A stretch of 5,698 bases of DNA from NCBI GenBank assembly GCA_003445715.1, contig DMCS01000106.1:1-5698 (forward strand), in the 5' to 3' direction. A model generated the notes under the pieces. It was not told the origin of the DNA. It saw only the letters and a program-made list of their open reading frames with translations, and ran no database searches. Below are positions 1 through 5,698 of the stretch, in pieces (the first letter of the stretch is position 1; every line of letters begins with the position of its first letter). This stretch comes from Candidatus Mesolinea sp. (lineage in GTDB: Bacteria > Chloroflexota > Anaerolineae > Anaerolineales > Anaerolineaceae). Both the position numbers and the translations under genes were made by a program.

Positions 1-267
1 AAGGGCATGGAATTCGCCGCTCATGAAGAAATTGCGCAGGCCGTGGCAGCAGAGATTTATTTCGCCCATCCCTATGCTTCTTGGGAAAGAGGAACCAATG
101 AAAATACCAATGGCTTGATCCGGCAATATATTCCCAAGGACGAGGACTTTCGAACATTAACTGATTTTGACATCGCTTTTGTTGAGTATCGACTGAACAC
201 CAGACCACGAAAGTGTTTATCGTTTACCTCGCCTATGGGATTCTTAAAAAGTCACTGTTGCACTTGA
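1..267 (+). CDS. IS30-family transposase, C-terminal fragment (5' end outside window, probable 3' frameshift)
   Basis: The protein reads in frame from base 1 (KGMEFAAHEEIAQ...) and stops at 265-267, giving 88 visible residues. The stretch YFAHPYASWERGTNENTNGL is the hallmark of IS30-family DDE transposases. The Glu in NEN (about visible residue 34) is the expected third catalytic acid, and the two Asp residues would lie upstream. It is followed by IRQYIPK and LNTRPRK, the usual RNase H-fold C-terminus. The tail is odd: after RPRKCLSF the frame ends FLKSHCCT. Removing one A from the A5 run at 246-250 would instead give FLKVTVALDT and a stop at 272-274, which resembles normal IS30 C-termini. 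This suggests a one-base insertion near the end. The damage affects only the last few residues, so activity cannot be judged. The family call is firm; the frameshift is inferred. Confidence 0.85.
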   Translation, partial: KGMEFAAHEEIAQAVAAEIYFAHPYASWERGTNENTNGLIRQYIPKDEDFRTLTDFDIAFVEYRLNTRPRKCLSFTSPMGFLKSHCCT

Positions 268-278
268 TACTTGAATCT
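251..278 (+). repeat. Probable right terminal inverted repeat of the IS30-family element
   Basis: The motif GTTGCACTTGATACTTGAAT overlaps the transposase stop region. IS30-family ends commonly carry a GTTGCACTT-type core that also encodes the Val-Ala-Leu near the transposase C-terminus. The left repeat is outside the window, so the pairing cannot be shown. The limits are approximate. Confidence 0.4.
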
Positions 279-295
279 AGGCGGCTTAAAATCAA

Positions 296-340
296 AAAAA
301 TATCCCTGTTTAAGCATGCAGGGATATTTTTGCTTTTTTT
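296..340 (+). terminator. Strong bidirectional hairpin terminator upstream of gltX
   Basis: A perfect 13-bp stem pairs AAAAATATCCCTG (296-308) with CAGGGATATTTTT (319-331) around a 10-base loop. A run of seven T (334-340) follows on the plus strand. On the minus strand the A run at 294-300 supplies a matching T tract, so it can work in both directions. It separates the IS30 remnant, and whatever gene lay upstream, from gltX, so gltX must have its own promoter between about 341 and 420. I could not pick a convincing -35/-10 pair there. Confidence 0.85.
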
Positions 341-412
341 AGTCGCCGGAAAAGTAAATTTCAAACAGCGCTTTATGGTAGGATTGACTCACATTTTATG
401 GAGATAATTGGC

Positions 413-422
413 AGGTAACATC
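413..422 (+). promoter_or_regulatory. Ribosome-binding region deciding the gltX start
   Basis: AGG at 413-415 lies seven bases before ATG 423 and is a weak but well-placed Shine-Dalgarno element. An alternative in-frame TTG at 408 has GGAG at 400-403 only four bases upstream. It would add five residues (starting MAGNI) before the conserved start. Bacterial GluRS proteins normally begin one to three residues before the RTRFAPSPTG motif, which favours ATG 423. Confidence 0.5.
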
Positions 423-1853
423 ATGTTTAGAACCCGTTTCGCCCCCAGCCCCACCGGCTACATGCATATTGGCAACTTGCGCACTGCGCTGTATGCTTTC
501 CTCTTAGCGCGCAAACATCATGGCACTTTTATCCTGCGCATCGAAGATACCGATCAATCGCGCAACGTGCCGGAAGCCGTGGCAGCTATCTATAAAAGCT
601 TAGCCCTAGCCGGCATCACTTATGATGAAGGCCCCGATAAAGACGGCGGCAGAGGACCCTATGTGCAAAGCCAGCGGCTGCCTATCTATAAAAAGTACGC
701 TGAGCAGTTGATTGCTTCAGGCGATGCCTATTACTGCTTCTGTAAAAAGGAGGCACAAACTGAAAGTGAGGAATCGCCGGGCATTGCAGAGCAAAAACGC
801 GACCCCTGTCGTTACCTGACCGTGGAGCAGGTGGCTGACCGCTTCGCCGAGGGCATCACGCCAGTCATCCGCCAGCGCATCCCTGACCAGGGCAGCACCA
901 CTTTCACAGACCATGTTTACGGCACTATCACGGTCGAAAATGCACACTTAGATGACCAAGTGCTGCTCAAATCCGACGGCTTCCCCACGTATAACTTTGC
1001 CAATGTGGTGGATGACCACCTGATGGAGATCACCCACGTTATCCGCGGGCAGGAGTACCTCTCCTCCACTCCCAAGTACAACCTGCTCTATCAGGCTTTT
1101 GGCTGGCAGATCCCCGAATACATCCACCTCCCGCTGATTTTGCGCGAAGATGGCGCCAAGCTCAGCAAGCGCGCCGGCGACCCTTCCTTTGAGGATCTCG
1201 TGCAGATGGGCTTTTTGCCGGAAGCCATCGTCAATTACGTGGCGCTGCTTGGCTGGAACCCGGGCGATGAACGTGAGTTTTTCACCATGGAAGAACTCAT
1301 CGAGGCTTTCGATATCGAGCGCATCAACAAGTCCAGCGCCGCCTTTTCACTGGATAAACTTACCTGGCTGAATGGCGAACACATCCGCCGGCTAGACCCC
1401 CAAAAATTCCATGAAATCGCACTCAAGTATTACCCAGAGGGCGTGCGCCATTTGGACCTAGAAAAAATCAGCCGCCTTATCCAAATTCGCATCGAACGCT
1501 TCACCGAAATCCCCGCGATGGTAAAGTTCCTTTATGAGCTGCCAGATTATAATGCAGCGCTTTTTGAGAACCCTAAATCTAAATCCACGCTGCAATCCAG
1601 CCGTGAGATCCTAGAAGCTGTCATCCCGCTCCTGGAGGGCTTGCAGGAATGGACGAACGAGTCGCTCTTCGCAGCGCTCAAGCAGTTTGCTGCAGAACAC
1701 GGTTACAAAACCGGCACGGTTATGTGGCCTATCCGCACAGCACTTTCCGGTCAGTTTGCTTCACCGGGCGGCGCCACCGAGCTGGCAGACCTGCTGGGCA
1801 AAGCAGAAACTTTGCGCCGGCTGAGGATCGGATTGGAAAAATTACAACAATAA
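423..1853 (+). CDS. gltX: Glutamyl-tRNA synthetase (GluRS), complete
   Basis: A cytoplasmic class I aminoacyl-tRNA synthetase that joins glutamate to tRNA(Glu) using ATP; 476 residues from ATG 423, a normal bacterial length. The N-terminal Rossmann fold starts RTRFAPSPTGYMHIGN, with the HIGH signature as HIGN at 15-18. Next comes FILRIEDTDQSR, then an acceptor-binding insertion with a probable zinc site, C105-x-C107 and C129-x-Y131. LLKSDGFPTY (about 181-190) and VVDDH (195-199) follow, then the KMSKS signature as KLSKR at 246-250. AGDPSFEDL after KLSKR and the VNYVALLGWNPG segment are typical of GluRS forms seen in clostridia and related groups. The remaining ~200 residues form the alpha-helical anticodon-binding region. 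It cannot be told whether the enzyme also charges tRNA(Gln), which would require GatCAB elsewhere. The gene is bracketed by terminators at 296-340 and 1867-1903, so it is probably monocistronic. No frame damage is seen. An alternative TTG start at 408 is possible but less likely. Confidence 0.97.
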   Translation: MFRTRFAPSPTGYMHIGNLRTALYAFLLARKHHGTFILRIEDTDQSRNVPEAVAAIYKSLALAGITYDEGPDKDGGRGPYVQSQRLPIYKKYAEQLIASGDAYYCFCKKEAQTESEESPGIAEQKRDPCRYLTVEQVADRFAEGITPVIRQRIPDQGSTTFTDHVYGTITVENAHLDDQVLLKSDGFPTYNFANVVDDHLMEITHVIRGQEYLSSTPKYNLLYQAFGWQIPEYIHLPLILREDGAKLSKRAGDPSFEDLVQMGFLPEAIVNYVALLGWNPGDEREFFTMEELIEAFDIERINKSSAAFSLDKLTWLNGEHIRRLDPQKFHEIALKYYPEGVRHLDLEKISRLIQIRIERFTEIPAMVKFLYELPDYNAALFENPKSKSTLQSSREILEAVIPLLEGLQEWTNESLFAALKQFAAEHGYKTGTVMWPIRTALSGQFASPGGATELADLLGKAETLRRLRIGLEKLQQ

Positions 1854-1866
1854 CTGAAGGATAAGT

Positions 1867-1903
1867 AAACCGCCCTAAGGTTGTGTCAGCCGGGCGGTTT
1901 TTT
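1867..1903 (+). terminator. Rho-independent terminator of gltX
   Basis: AAACCGCCC (1867-1875) pairs perfectly with GGGCGGTTT (1892-1900). An inner stem GGTT (1879-1882) with AGCC (1888-1891) stacks on top, leaving TAA 1876-1878 as a bulge. The T tract runs 1898-1903. It starts 14 bases after the gltX stop and separates gltX from the downstream sensor gene. Confidence 0.9.
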
Positions 1904-1951
1904 GGAATAATTCTTGCACAAAATAAGCAAGATTGACGTGCTGAGAAACGG

Positions 1952-4066
1952 ATGATGAACATACTCCAGGACTTTGCCTTGGCTTTGATGGATTTTCCCA
2001 CCGCCTTGCTCTATTACCTTGTGCTGCTGGCAGCCGGCGGCTTAGCATTTTTAGCTGCTAACCGAGCAACGAACGCTGGCGAGCAGCTCGCTCTGCCATT
2101 ACGCGCGGCTTTCTTGTTTGTGTTCTGCTCACAGCTTGTTCTGCTGACCTTAAGCCTGCTGCTCTTTCAGGGTTATGCCTATATTAATGAATTTTTCCCT
2201 CTGGTGTTCCAAACCCTAACCTTCATCACTTTGGTCTGGATTGTTTGGGCATTGGCGTTACCTCAAGGCAAGGGCTGGCTAGCCAAAGGCTGGCTCAAAC
2301 GCCTTCCTTTGATTTTGACCTTAGCGGCTTTTCTAGCTGGTTGCCTCACCGTTTTTTTTATTACCCAGCAACACGCTGAGTATGGAATTATTTGGGTTTA
2401 TCAGGCTTGGGCAGGGGCATCTCTTGTGCTTCTTTTAGCTGGCATCGATTTCATCCTTATCCGTAAGCACCCCATGAAATTAGAAGGTTTTTTGGTGCTC
2501 TTAATAGCTGCTTTAGGTTACTTAGTTTTTCTTGTCGATCCAGTATCCGCTGCGCTGCCGGCTGCTATTTCCCTGAGCCAATTGCTTTACTATCCGCTTT
2601 TGGTAAGCATCGCTTGGCAAACCCAACCCAAACCAGCTATCACCCGACAGGTGAACTCCCTTCCTGCCTCGCCTGAATTGGCTGAGGCTTTCTTAGAGCT
2701 CAACTTAAGGAGCGACCAGGAGCAAATTCGCAATGCGCTTACGCACAGCCTGAGCATTCACTTGATGAGCGATTTACTTGGATTGGTGGAGCACACCTCA
2801 GAGGGCAGCCTGCGCGTGAGCAACACTTATGACTTGATCCGCGAGGCTTGGCTGCCGGCTTTTGAGCTCTCCCCTGAACAGGTACCACAGTTAGCTGCGC
2901 ACTTTGAAGACGGATTGCCTTTCAACGCAAACAAAGCAGAGGAACTGGCTGAGGAAAAAGCTGCGCTCATCCAGGCAATGGGTTATAACGCCAGTGGCTG
3001 CCTGTTGCTCTACCCGCTCAAGGGAGAGCGTGAAACTCCACAATATGGGTTACTTTGCCTTACCACTTACACCAACCGCGCTTGGACACGTGAGGATCAA
3101 ACTCGCTTATCTGTCATCGCTGAAAATATCGTGCGGGTTTTAGATAAATCTGCCGCGATTGACGCTCAAGCTAAAGCTGTTGAGGGGTTGCGCATCAGCT
3201 TAAATCAGCAACAACGACAAAATGCCCACTTGAGAGAGGATTTGGAACATCATCAAAAGCTGCTCAGTGAGCTGCGTCAGGAATATCTGCAAGTAAAGAA
3301 TCGGTACACAAAGGAAACCCAGCTTTGGGCTTCACGGCAAAAGGCACTCGAAGGCAAGCTGGCAAGTTTAGAAGAAACGCTCCAAAAACAGGCGGCTGCT
3401 TTTGCTGAAGTGGAAACCTTACAACAACAAAAAAACGATCTGGAAGAGGCACTGGCAAAAAACACCGAAAAGTTGAGCAACCTCAAGCGAGCCTTAGCAA
3501 GTGCACAAGAACTGCTCAGCGGCACAACTCCGACGCCTTCCGGCAAGGATAATGCTGAGACTGGCAAAAGCGCAGAGATGCTTTCTGGCAGCCAAGCTGC
3601 TGCTGCCGTGCAATCGATGCTGGAAGAAAACACGGAAAACCGCGATTCATACGATATCCAGCTCAAAAGTCAAATTGACAGCCTGCCTACTATTCCTCAG
3701 AAATTCCTCGCAACCCTGCAAAAGGTGTTGCAAAACTTATTGCGCAATGCCATAGCAGCTTCCCCTCAAGGGAGCAGCATCTTCATCGAGCTTATGCCTT
3801 CTGAGGACCAAAGCCTTCCAGAAAGCCTGGAAATCCGGGTGACAGATCAGGGTGGCGGGCTCAGCGAGGCAGAGCAGAGTGCCTTCCTCAGCTTGCTGGC
3901 GGGTGCAGAGGGGGACATGCCCGCGTCTATCGGCAATGCGCAAGCCTTACACCAGGCAGTGGCGCTCGTCCAGGCAGCCGGCGGTCATTGGTGGATCCAT
4001 GCGGAGCCAGGTCAATCCACCACCTATCGGGTAAGCCTGCCGTTAATTGAGCAAGGTGTCCTTTAA
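1952..4066 (+). CDS. Seven-membrane-segment sensor-like protein with GAF-like region, coiled coil and degenerate histidine-kinase-type ATPase domain
   Basis: 704 residues. N-terminus: about seven hydrophobic segments (roughly 16-37, 50-72, 84-103, 118-138, 146-170, 180-196, 200-222). Residues about 243-398 look like a GAF-type sensory domain (weak, by pattern only). A long Gln/Glu/Leu-rich coiled coil covers about 402-523, then a flexible Ser/Thr/Gly-rich linker to about 560. Residues about 582-698 resemble HATPase_c: N box LLRNAIAAS with N599, G1 box D632-Q-G-G-G636, and a final segment AGGHWWIHAEPGQST...VSLPL. Odd points: no HisKA/H-box, no histidine between 435 and 666, and the G2 box (normally GxGLGL) reads SIGNAQAL at 659-666. 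It may therefore bind ATP poorly or act as a pseudokinase or scaffold at the inner membrane; the signal it senses is unknown. Start ATG 1952 (or 1955) has only a weak GAG at 1943-1945 upstream. No clear promoter is seen in the 48 bases after the gltX terminator. The LCP gene follows 65 bases downstream. Confidence 0.8.
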   Translation: MMNILQDFALALMDFPTALLYYLVLLAAGGLAFLAANRATNAGEQLALPLRAAFLFVFCSQLVLLTLSLLLFQGYAYINEFFPLVFQTLTFITLVWIVWALALPQGKGWLAKGWLKRLPLILTLAAFLAGCLTVFFITQQHAEYGIIWVYQAWAGASLVLLLAGIDFILIRKHPMKLEGFLVLLIAALGYLVFLVDPVSAALPAAISLSQLLYYPLLVSIAWQTQPKPAITRQVNSLPASPELAEAFLELNLRSDQEQIRNALTHSLSIHLMSDLLGLVEHTSEGSLRVSNTYDLIREAWLPAFELSPEQVPQLAAHFEDGLPFNANKAEELAEEKAALIQAMGYNASGCLLLYPLKGERETPQYGLLCLTTYTNRAWTREDQTRLSVIAENIVRVLDKSAAIDAQAKAVEGLRISLNQQQRQNAHLREDLEHHQKLLSELRQEYLQVKNRYTKETQLWASRQKALEGKLASLEETLQKQAAAFAEVETLQQQKNDLEEALAKNTEKLSNLKRALASAQELLSGTTPTPSGKDNAETGKSAEMLSGSQAAAAVQSMLEENTENRDSYDIQLKSQIDSLPTIPQKFLATLQKVLQNLLRNAIAASPQGSSIFIELMPSEDQSLPESLEIRVTDQGGGLSEAEQSAFLSLLAGAEGDMPASIGNAQALHQAVALVQAAGGHWWIHAEPGQSTTYRVSLPLIEQGVL

Positions 4067-4112
4067 TAAGGATGCTAAAAAGATTAAAATGAGCCTGATC
4101 ATATACTTGCGG

Positions 4113-4130
4113 AAAGAGCTGTAAAGAGCT
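4113..4130 (+). repeat. Tandem AAAGAGCT repeat directly before the LCP start codon
   Basis: AAAGAGCT occurs at 4113-4120 and again at 4123-4130, separated by GT, a ten-base period. The second copy ends one base before ATG 4132. Both copies contain a Shine-Dalgarno-like AAGAG, one rather far from the start (about 13 bases) and one very close (3 bases). It may be a duplicated ribosome-binding site or chance. No in-frame start exists further upstream before the TGA at 4096-4098. Confidence 0.4.
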
Positions 4131-4131
4131 T

Positions 4132-5166
4132 ATGAGATTAAATCAACATCAAAAAATTACTTTAGCAGTTTTTATTGTACTTACCCTCTCGTTTGTGGGT
4201 GTAATCTTTTCAGCTGCCTTGGTGCGCGGCATGGCTAATTCTGCCTCTTCCAAATACCAGATCAGTCTTAAGGACTACCCACCTACCGCCACCCCTTTCC
4301 AACCGAATGCCTTTGCCAATATCCTGGAAGATGGCACCATTGAACTACTGCCACAACCAGTCCACACGCCTACGCCTGTGCCTGTAATCTCAGAAGACCA
4401 GCTGCCCGACCGCCAGATGAATATTCTGCTCTTGGGTGCAGATGATTTTGCCGCCAATGGTTTTCGCACCGATGTGATCATGCTGCTTTCACTCAATCCC
4501 AAACATCACTCCGTCAGTCTAATCTCTTTCCCCCGAGATTTGTACGTTACTATCCCGGGGTACTGGTCCAACCGCATCAATTCCGTCTGGGGCTTGGGCG
4601 GTTTCGATTTGCTGGCAGATACTTTCGAAGTCAATTTTGGCATCCATCCGCAATATTATATGATGGTCAATTACAACGGATTTAGGGATGTGGTCAACAG
4701 CCTGGATGGTATAGACGTGGTTGTGACCCAAGAACTGCAGGATTCCTGCGGAAGAGATGCCAGTGGTTGGTGCATTATTAAACCGGGCACCGTGCACATG
4801 GATGGCGATATGGCGCTATGGTATTCCCGCTCGCGGCAGACCAGCAGCGACTTTGACCGAAACCGCCGCGCACAGGAAGTTGTCAAAGCCATCTTCACCA
4901 AAGCAATGAACCTGAATATGCTCCCCAAGTTACCCGAGCTATATGGACTCTACCGCGAGTATATCGATACGAACGTGCAGCTCCTAGACATCCTCCCTTA
5001 TTTGCCTTTAGCTACGGAAGTGATGAAAACCGGAAATATCAATCAATATGCCGTTGGACCAGAAGTCGTGAGCAATTGGATCACAGCCGAGGGCGCAATG
5101 GTCCTCATCCCTAATTATTACGGAATTAGTGAAATCTTGAGCGAGGCACTCTATCTAAACGAGTAG
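4132..5166 (+). CDS. LytR-CpsA-Psr (LCP) family cell-envelope protein
   Basis: 344 residues. A short cytoplasmic N-terminus is followed by one membrane anchor (about 8-31). A Thr/Pro-rich extracellular linker (about 48-90, with PPTATPFQP and HTPTPVPV) precedes the LCP domain (about 95-260). LCP motifs in order: MNILLLGAD (96-104), FRTD (111-114), SFPRDLYV (132-139), RIN (148-150), YNGF (181-184), LDGIDVVV (191-198), YSRSR (231-235) and DFDRNRRAQEV (240-250). The Arg/Asp residues in these motifs are those the family uses to bind polyprenyl-pyrophosphate and metal. The family transfers glycopolymers (teichoic acid, capsule or arabinogalactan-type polymers) from lipid carriers to the cell wall or to proteins outside the membrane. 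The acceptor in this organism is unknown. Cys206 and Cys214 could form a disulfide. There is no C-terminal LytR_C domain; the tail of about 85 residues ends NYYGISEILSEALYLNE. The sensor-like gene is 65 bases upstream without a terminator, so co-transcription is plausible. Confidence 0.93.
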   Translation: MRLNQHQKITLAVFIVLTLSFVGVIFSAALVRGMANSASSKYQISLKDYPPTATPFQPNAFANILEDGTIELLPQPVHTPTPVPVISEDQLPDRQMNILLLGADDFAANGFRTDVIMLLSLNPKHHSVSLISFPRDLYVTIPGYWSNRINSVWGLGGFDLLADTFEVNFGIHPQYYMMVNYNGFRDVVNSLDGIDVVVTQELQDSCGRDASGWCIIKPGTVHMDGDMALWYSRSRQTSSDFDRNRRAQEVVKAIFTKAMNLNMLPKLPELYGLYREYIDTNVQLLDILPYLPLATEVMKTGNINQYAVGPEVVSNWITAEGAMVLIPNYYGISEILSEALYLNE

Positions 5167-5368
5167 CGGATGCCCATATCCTCGTTCAAACCTTTAACGC
5201 AAAACTCGGCCACCTTGTGTTGACCAATTAGCAACGCGCCCTTATGTGAGAGGGTGTTGAAAATGTCCAGAACATTAAAAAATGAATAACTATATGTTCA
5301 AGAAGATCAAAATACGTTCATAAAACTGCACTGCAAAACCCCTCCCCTTTGATTCCCCTCCCCAGCGT
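5167..5368. other. Gene-free stretch between the LCP gene and the IS3-family end
   Basis: About 200 bases without a supported gene. There is no clear terminator for the LCP gene: the imperfect hairpin CAAC...CCCT/AGGG...GTTG at 5232-5259 has no T tract. The segment GAGAGGGTGTTGAAAATGTC (5248-5267) resembles terminal sequences of some transposons and may be an old IS scar. Near the right end are two CCCCTCCCC repeats. The rest (about 5277-5335) is AT-rich without recognisable structure. Confidence 0.6.
5339..5363 (-). repeat. CCCCTCCCC direct repeat; G-quadruplex motif on the minus strand
   Basis: CCCCTCCCC occurs at 5339-5347 and 5355-5363, separated by TTTGATT. On the minus strand this gives four G4 tracts with loops of 1, 7 and 1 bases, which meets the usual intramolecular G-quadruplex pattern. 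The second copy continues into CCCCA-GCGT-TGGGG (5360-5373), a 5-bp stem with a 4-base loop that runs into the IS3-family end. The role is unknown; it could be a dispersed intergenic repeat used as an IS target. Confidence 0.7.
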
Positions 5369-5698
5369 TGGGGTGGCAACAGTTTATTGGACACTGGCCT
5401 CCCTTATTTCGAACTCCAATGGACTTAGATAACCTAAGGTCGAATGGAGCCTTTCACGATTGTACCAAATCTCAATGTACTCAAATATGCTCGTTTTTGC
5501 TATTGCCCTGCTTTCAAATACGCTGTCCGCACACTCTCCTTTCAACGTGGAGAAAAAACTCTCCGCACAAGCATTATCATAACAATTTCCCTTGCCACTC
5601 ATGCTGATCTGGCAGTTTTTCTCGCGTAACAAATCTAGATAAGCTTTACTTGTATACTGGCTGCCCAGATCACTGTGATGCAGCCGTTGTTCGGGCGG
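5369..5698 (-). mobile_element. IS3-family insertion sequence, 3' end (rest beyond the window)
   Basis: The element holds the 3' part of the OrfB transposase on the minus strand and its right terminal end. On the plus strand the end reads TGGGGTGGCAACAGTTTATT followed by GGACAC. In the ends of IS3 and IS150 as I recall them, TG is the first dinucleotide and GGAC falls at positions 21-24. Here GGAC is 5389-5392, which places the tip at 5369. A tip at TGG 5374 is an alternative. The opposite end and any 3-4 bp target duplication (GCGT or CGT would be expected) are outside the window. Confidence 0.75.
5384..5698 (-). CDS. IS3-family transposase OrfB, C-terminal part (5' end beyond window)
   Basis: Reading the minus strand from 5698 to the stop at 5386-5384 gives 104 residues in an open frame, starting PPEQRLHHSDLGSQYTS. 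HHSDLGSQYTS holds the second catalytic Asp. SMSGKGNCYDNACAESFF holds the catalytic Glu exactly 35 residues later, the DD(35)E spacing of the IS3-family rve integrase core. The C-terminal IWYNRERLHSTLGYLSPLEFE is also characteristic. The first Asp, the upstream OrfA and the -1 frameshift site lie outside the window. A TTG at 5632 is not the start, since conserved sequence continues upstream. This part is intact and could belong to an active element. The gene converges on the LCP gene, with about 220 bases between the two stops. Confidence 0.93.
   Translation of the reverse strand, partial: PPEQRLHHSDLGSQYTSKAYLDLLREKNCQISMSGKGNCYDNACAESFFSTLKGECADSVFESRAIAKTSIFEYIEIWYNRERLHSTLGYLSPLEFEIREASVQ

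Larger units (their letters stand above)
1..278 (+). mobile_element. IS30-family insertion sequence, right (3') end only
   Basis: This is the 3' part of an IS30-family element. It holds the C-terminal end of the transposase, and the probable right terminal repeat overlaps the end of that gene. The rest of the element lies upstream of the window. The exact outer boundary is uncertain: homology-like signal ends around 274-284, and the other end is not available for pairing the inverted repeats. No target-site duplication can be tested here. The hairpin terminator starting at 296 lies just outside and probably belongs to the host chromosome. Confidence 0.75.

Noticed and set aside
213..407. Plus-strand open frame between the IS30 end and gltX
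   Set aside because: It runs through the IS terminal repeat and the 13-bp terminator hairpin and shows no protein-like motif beyond what those structures explain.
384..408. TTGACT (384-389) and GATAAT (403-408) as a gltX promoter
   Set aside because: The two boxes are only 13 bases apart, too short for a standard sigma-70 type promoter, and the -10 would sit almost on the start codon. Not supported as a feature.
3277..3666. Long minus-strand open frame (129 codons) inside the sensor gene
   Set aside because: It is antisense to the coiled coil of a well-supported gene, is Ser/Ala/Cys/Phe-rich without recognisable motifs, and is best explained as a shadow of the repetitive coding strand.
4102..4107. 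TATACT as a -10 box for a separate LCP promoter
   Set aside because: No TTGACA-like hexamer lies 16-18 bases upstream, so the match is probably chance.
5232..5259. Hairpin CAAC...CCCT/AGGG...GTTG as terminator of the LCP gene
   Set aside because: The stem is imperfect with an asymmetric internal loop, and no T tract follows.
5368..5607. Plus-strand open frame over the IS3-family end
   Set aside because: It runs antisense to a transposase with clear DD(35)E motifs and has no family features or convincing ribosome-binding site.

Overview
The window looks like ordinary chromosomal DNA from a bacterium, flanked at both ends by insertion-sequence (IS) fragments. Threonine/proline-rich linkers in the surface protein, a multi-membrane sensor with a long coiled coil, and a bacterial glutamyl-tRNA synthetase next to a LytR-CpsA-Psr (LCP) protein suggest Chloroflexota (Anaerolineae-like). 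This assignment is an inference from protein style, not a search result.

Layout. Positions 1-278 hold the 3' end of an IS30-family element, with the transposase C-terminus and its probable right terminal repeat. A strong bidirectional hairpin terminator follows at 296-340. gltX (423-1853, +) encodes a complete glutamyl-tRNA synthetase and is closed by its own terminator at 1867-1903. A second block, also on +, holds a 704-residue membrane sensor-like protein with a degenerate histidine-kinase-type ATPase domain (1952-4066). Sixty-five bases later comes an LCP-family cell-envelope protein (4132-5166). A gene-free stretch of about 200 bases (5167-5368) ends in a C-rich direct repeat. It abuts the end of an IS3-family element on the minus strand (5369 to the window end), whose transposase is cut by the window edge.

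How the genes work together. gltX charges tRNA with glutamate and is transcriptionally insulated by a terminator on each side. The sensor-like protein and the LCP protein are co-directional with no visible terminator between them, so they may form a two-gene unit concerned with the cell envelope; this is inference from spacing only. The ATPase domain of the sensor keeps the N box and G1 box. However, it has no histidine anywhere between residues 435 and 666 and lacks the glycine-rich G2 box, so it is unlikely to be a conventional histidine kinase. It is the most unusual gene here. I found no convincing new defence or mobile system, RNA gene or CRISPR array.
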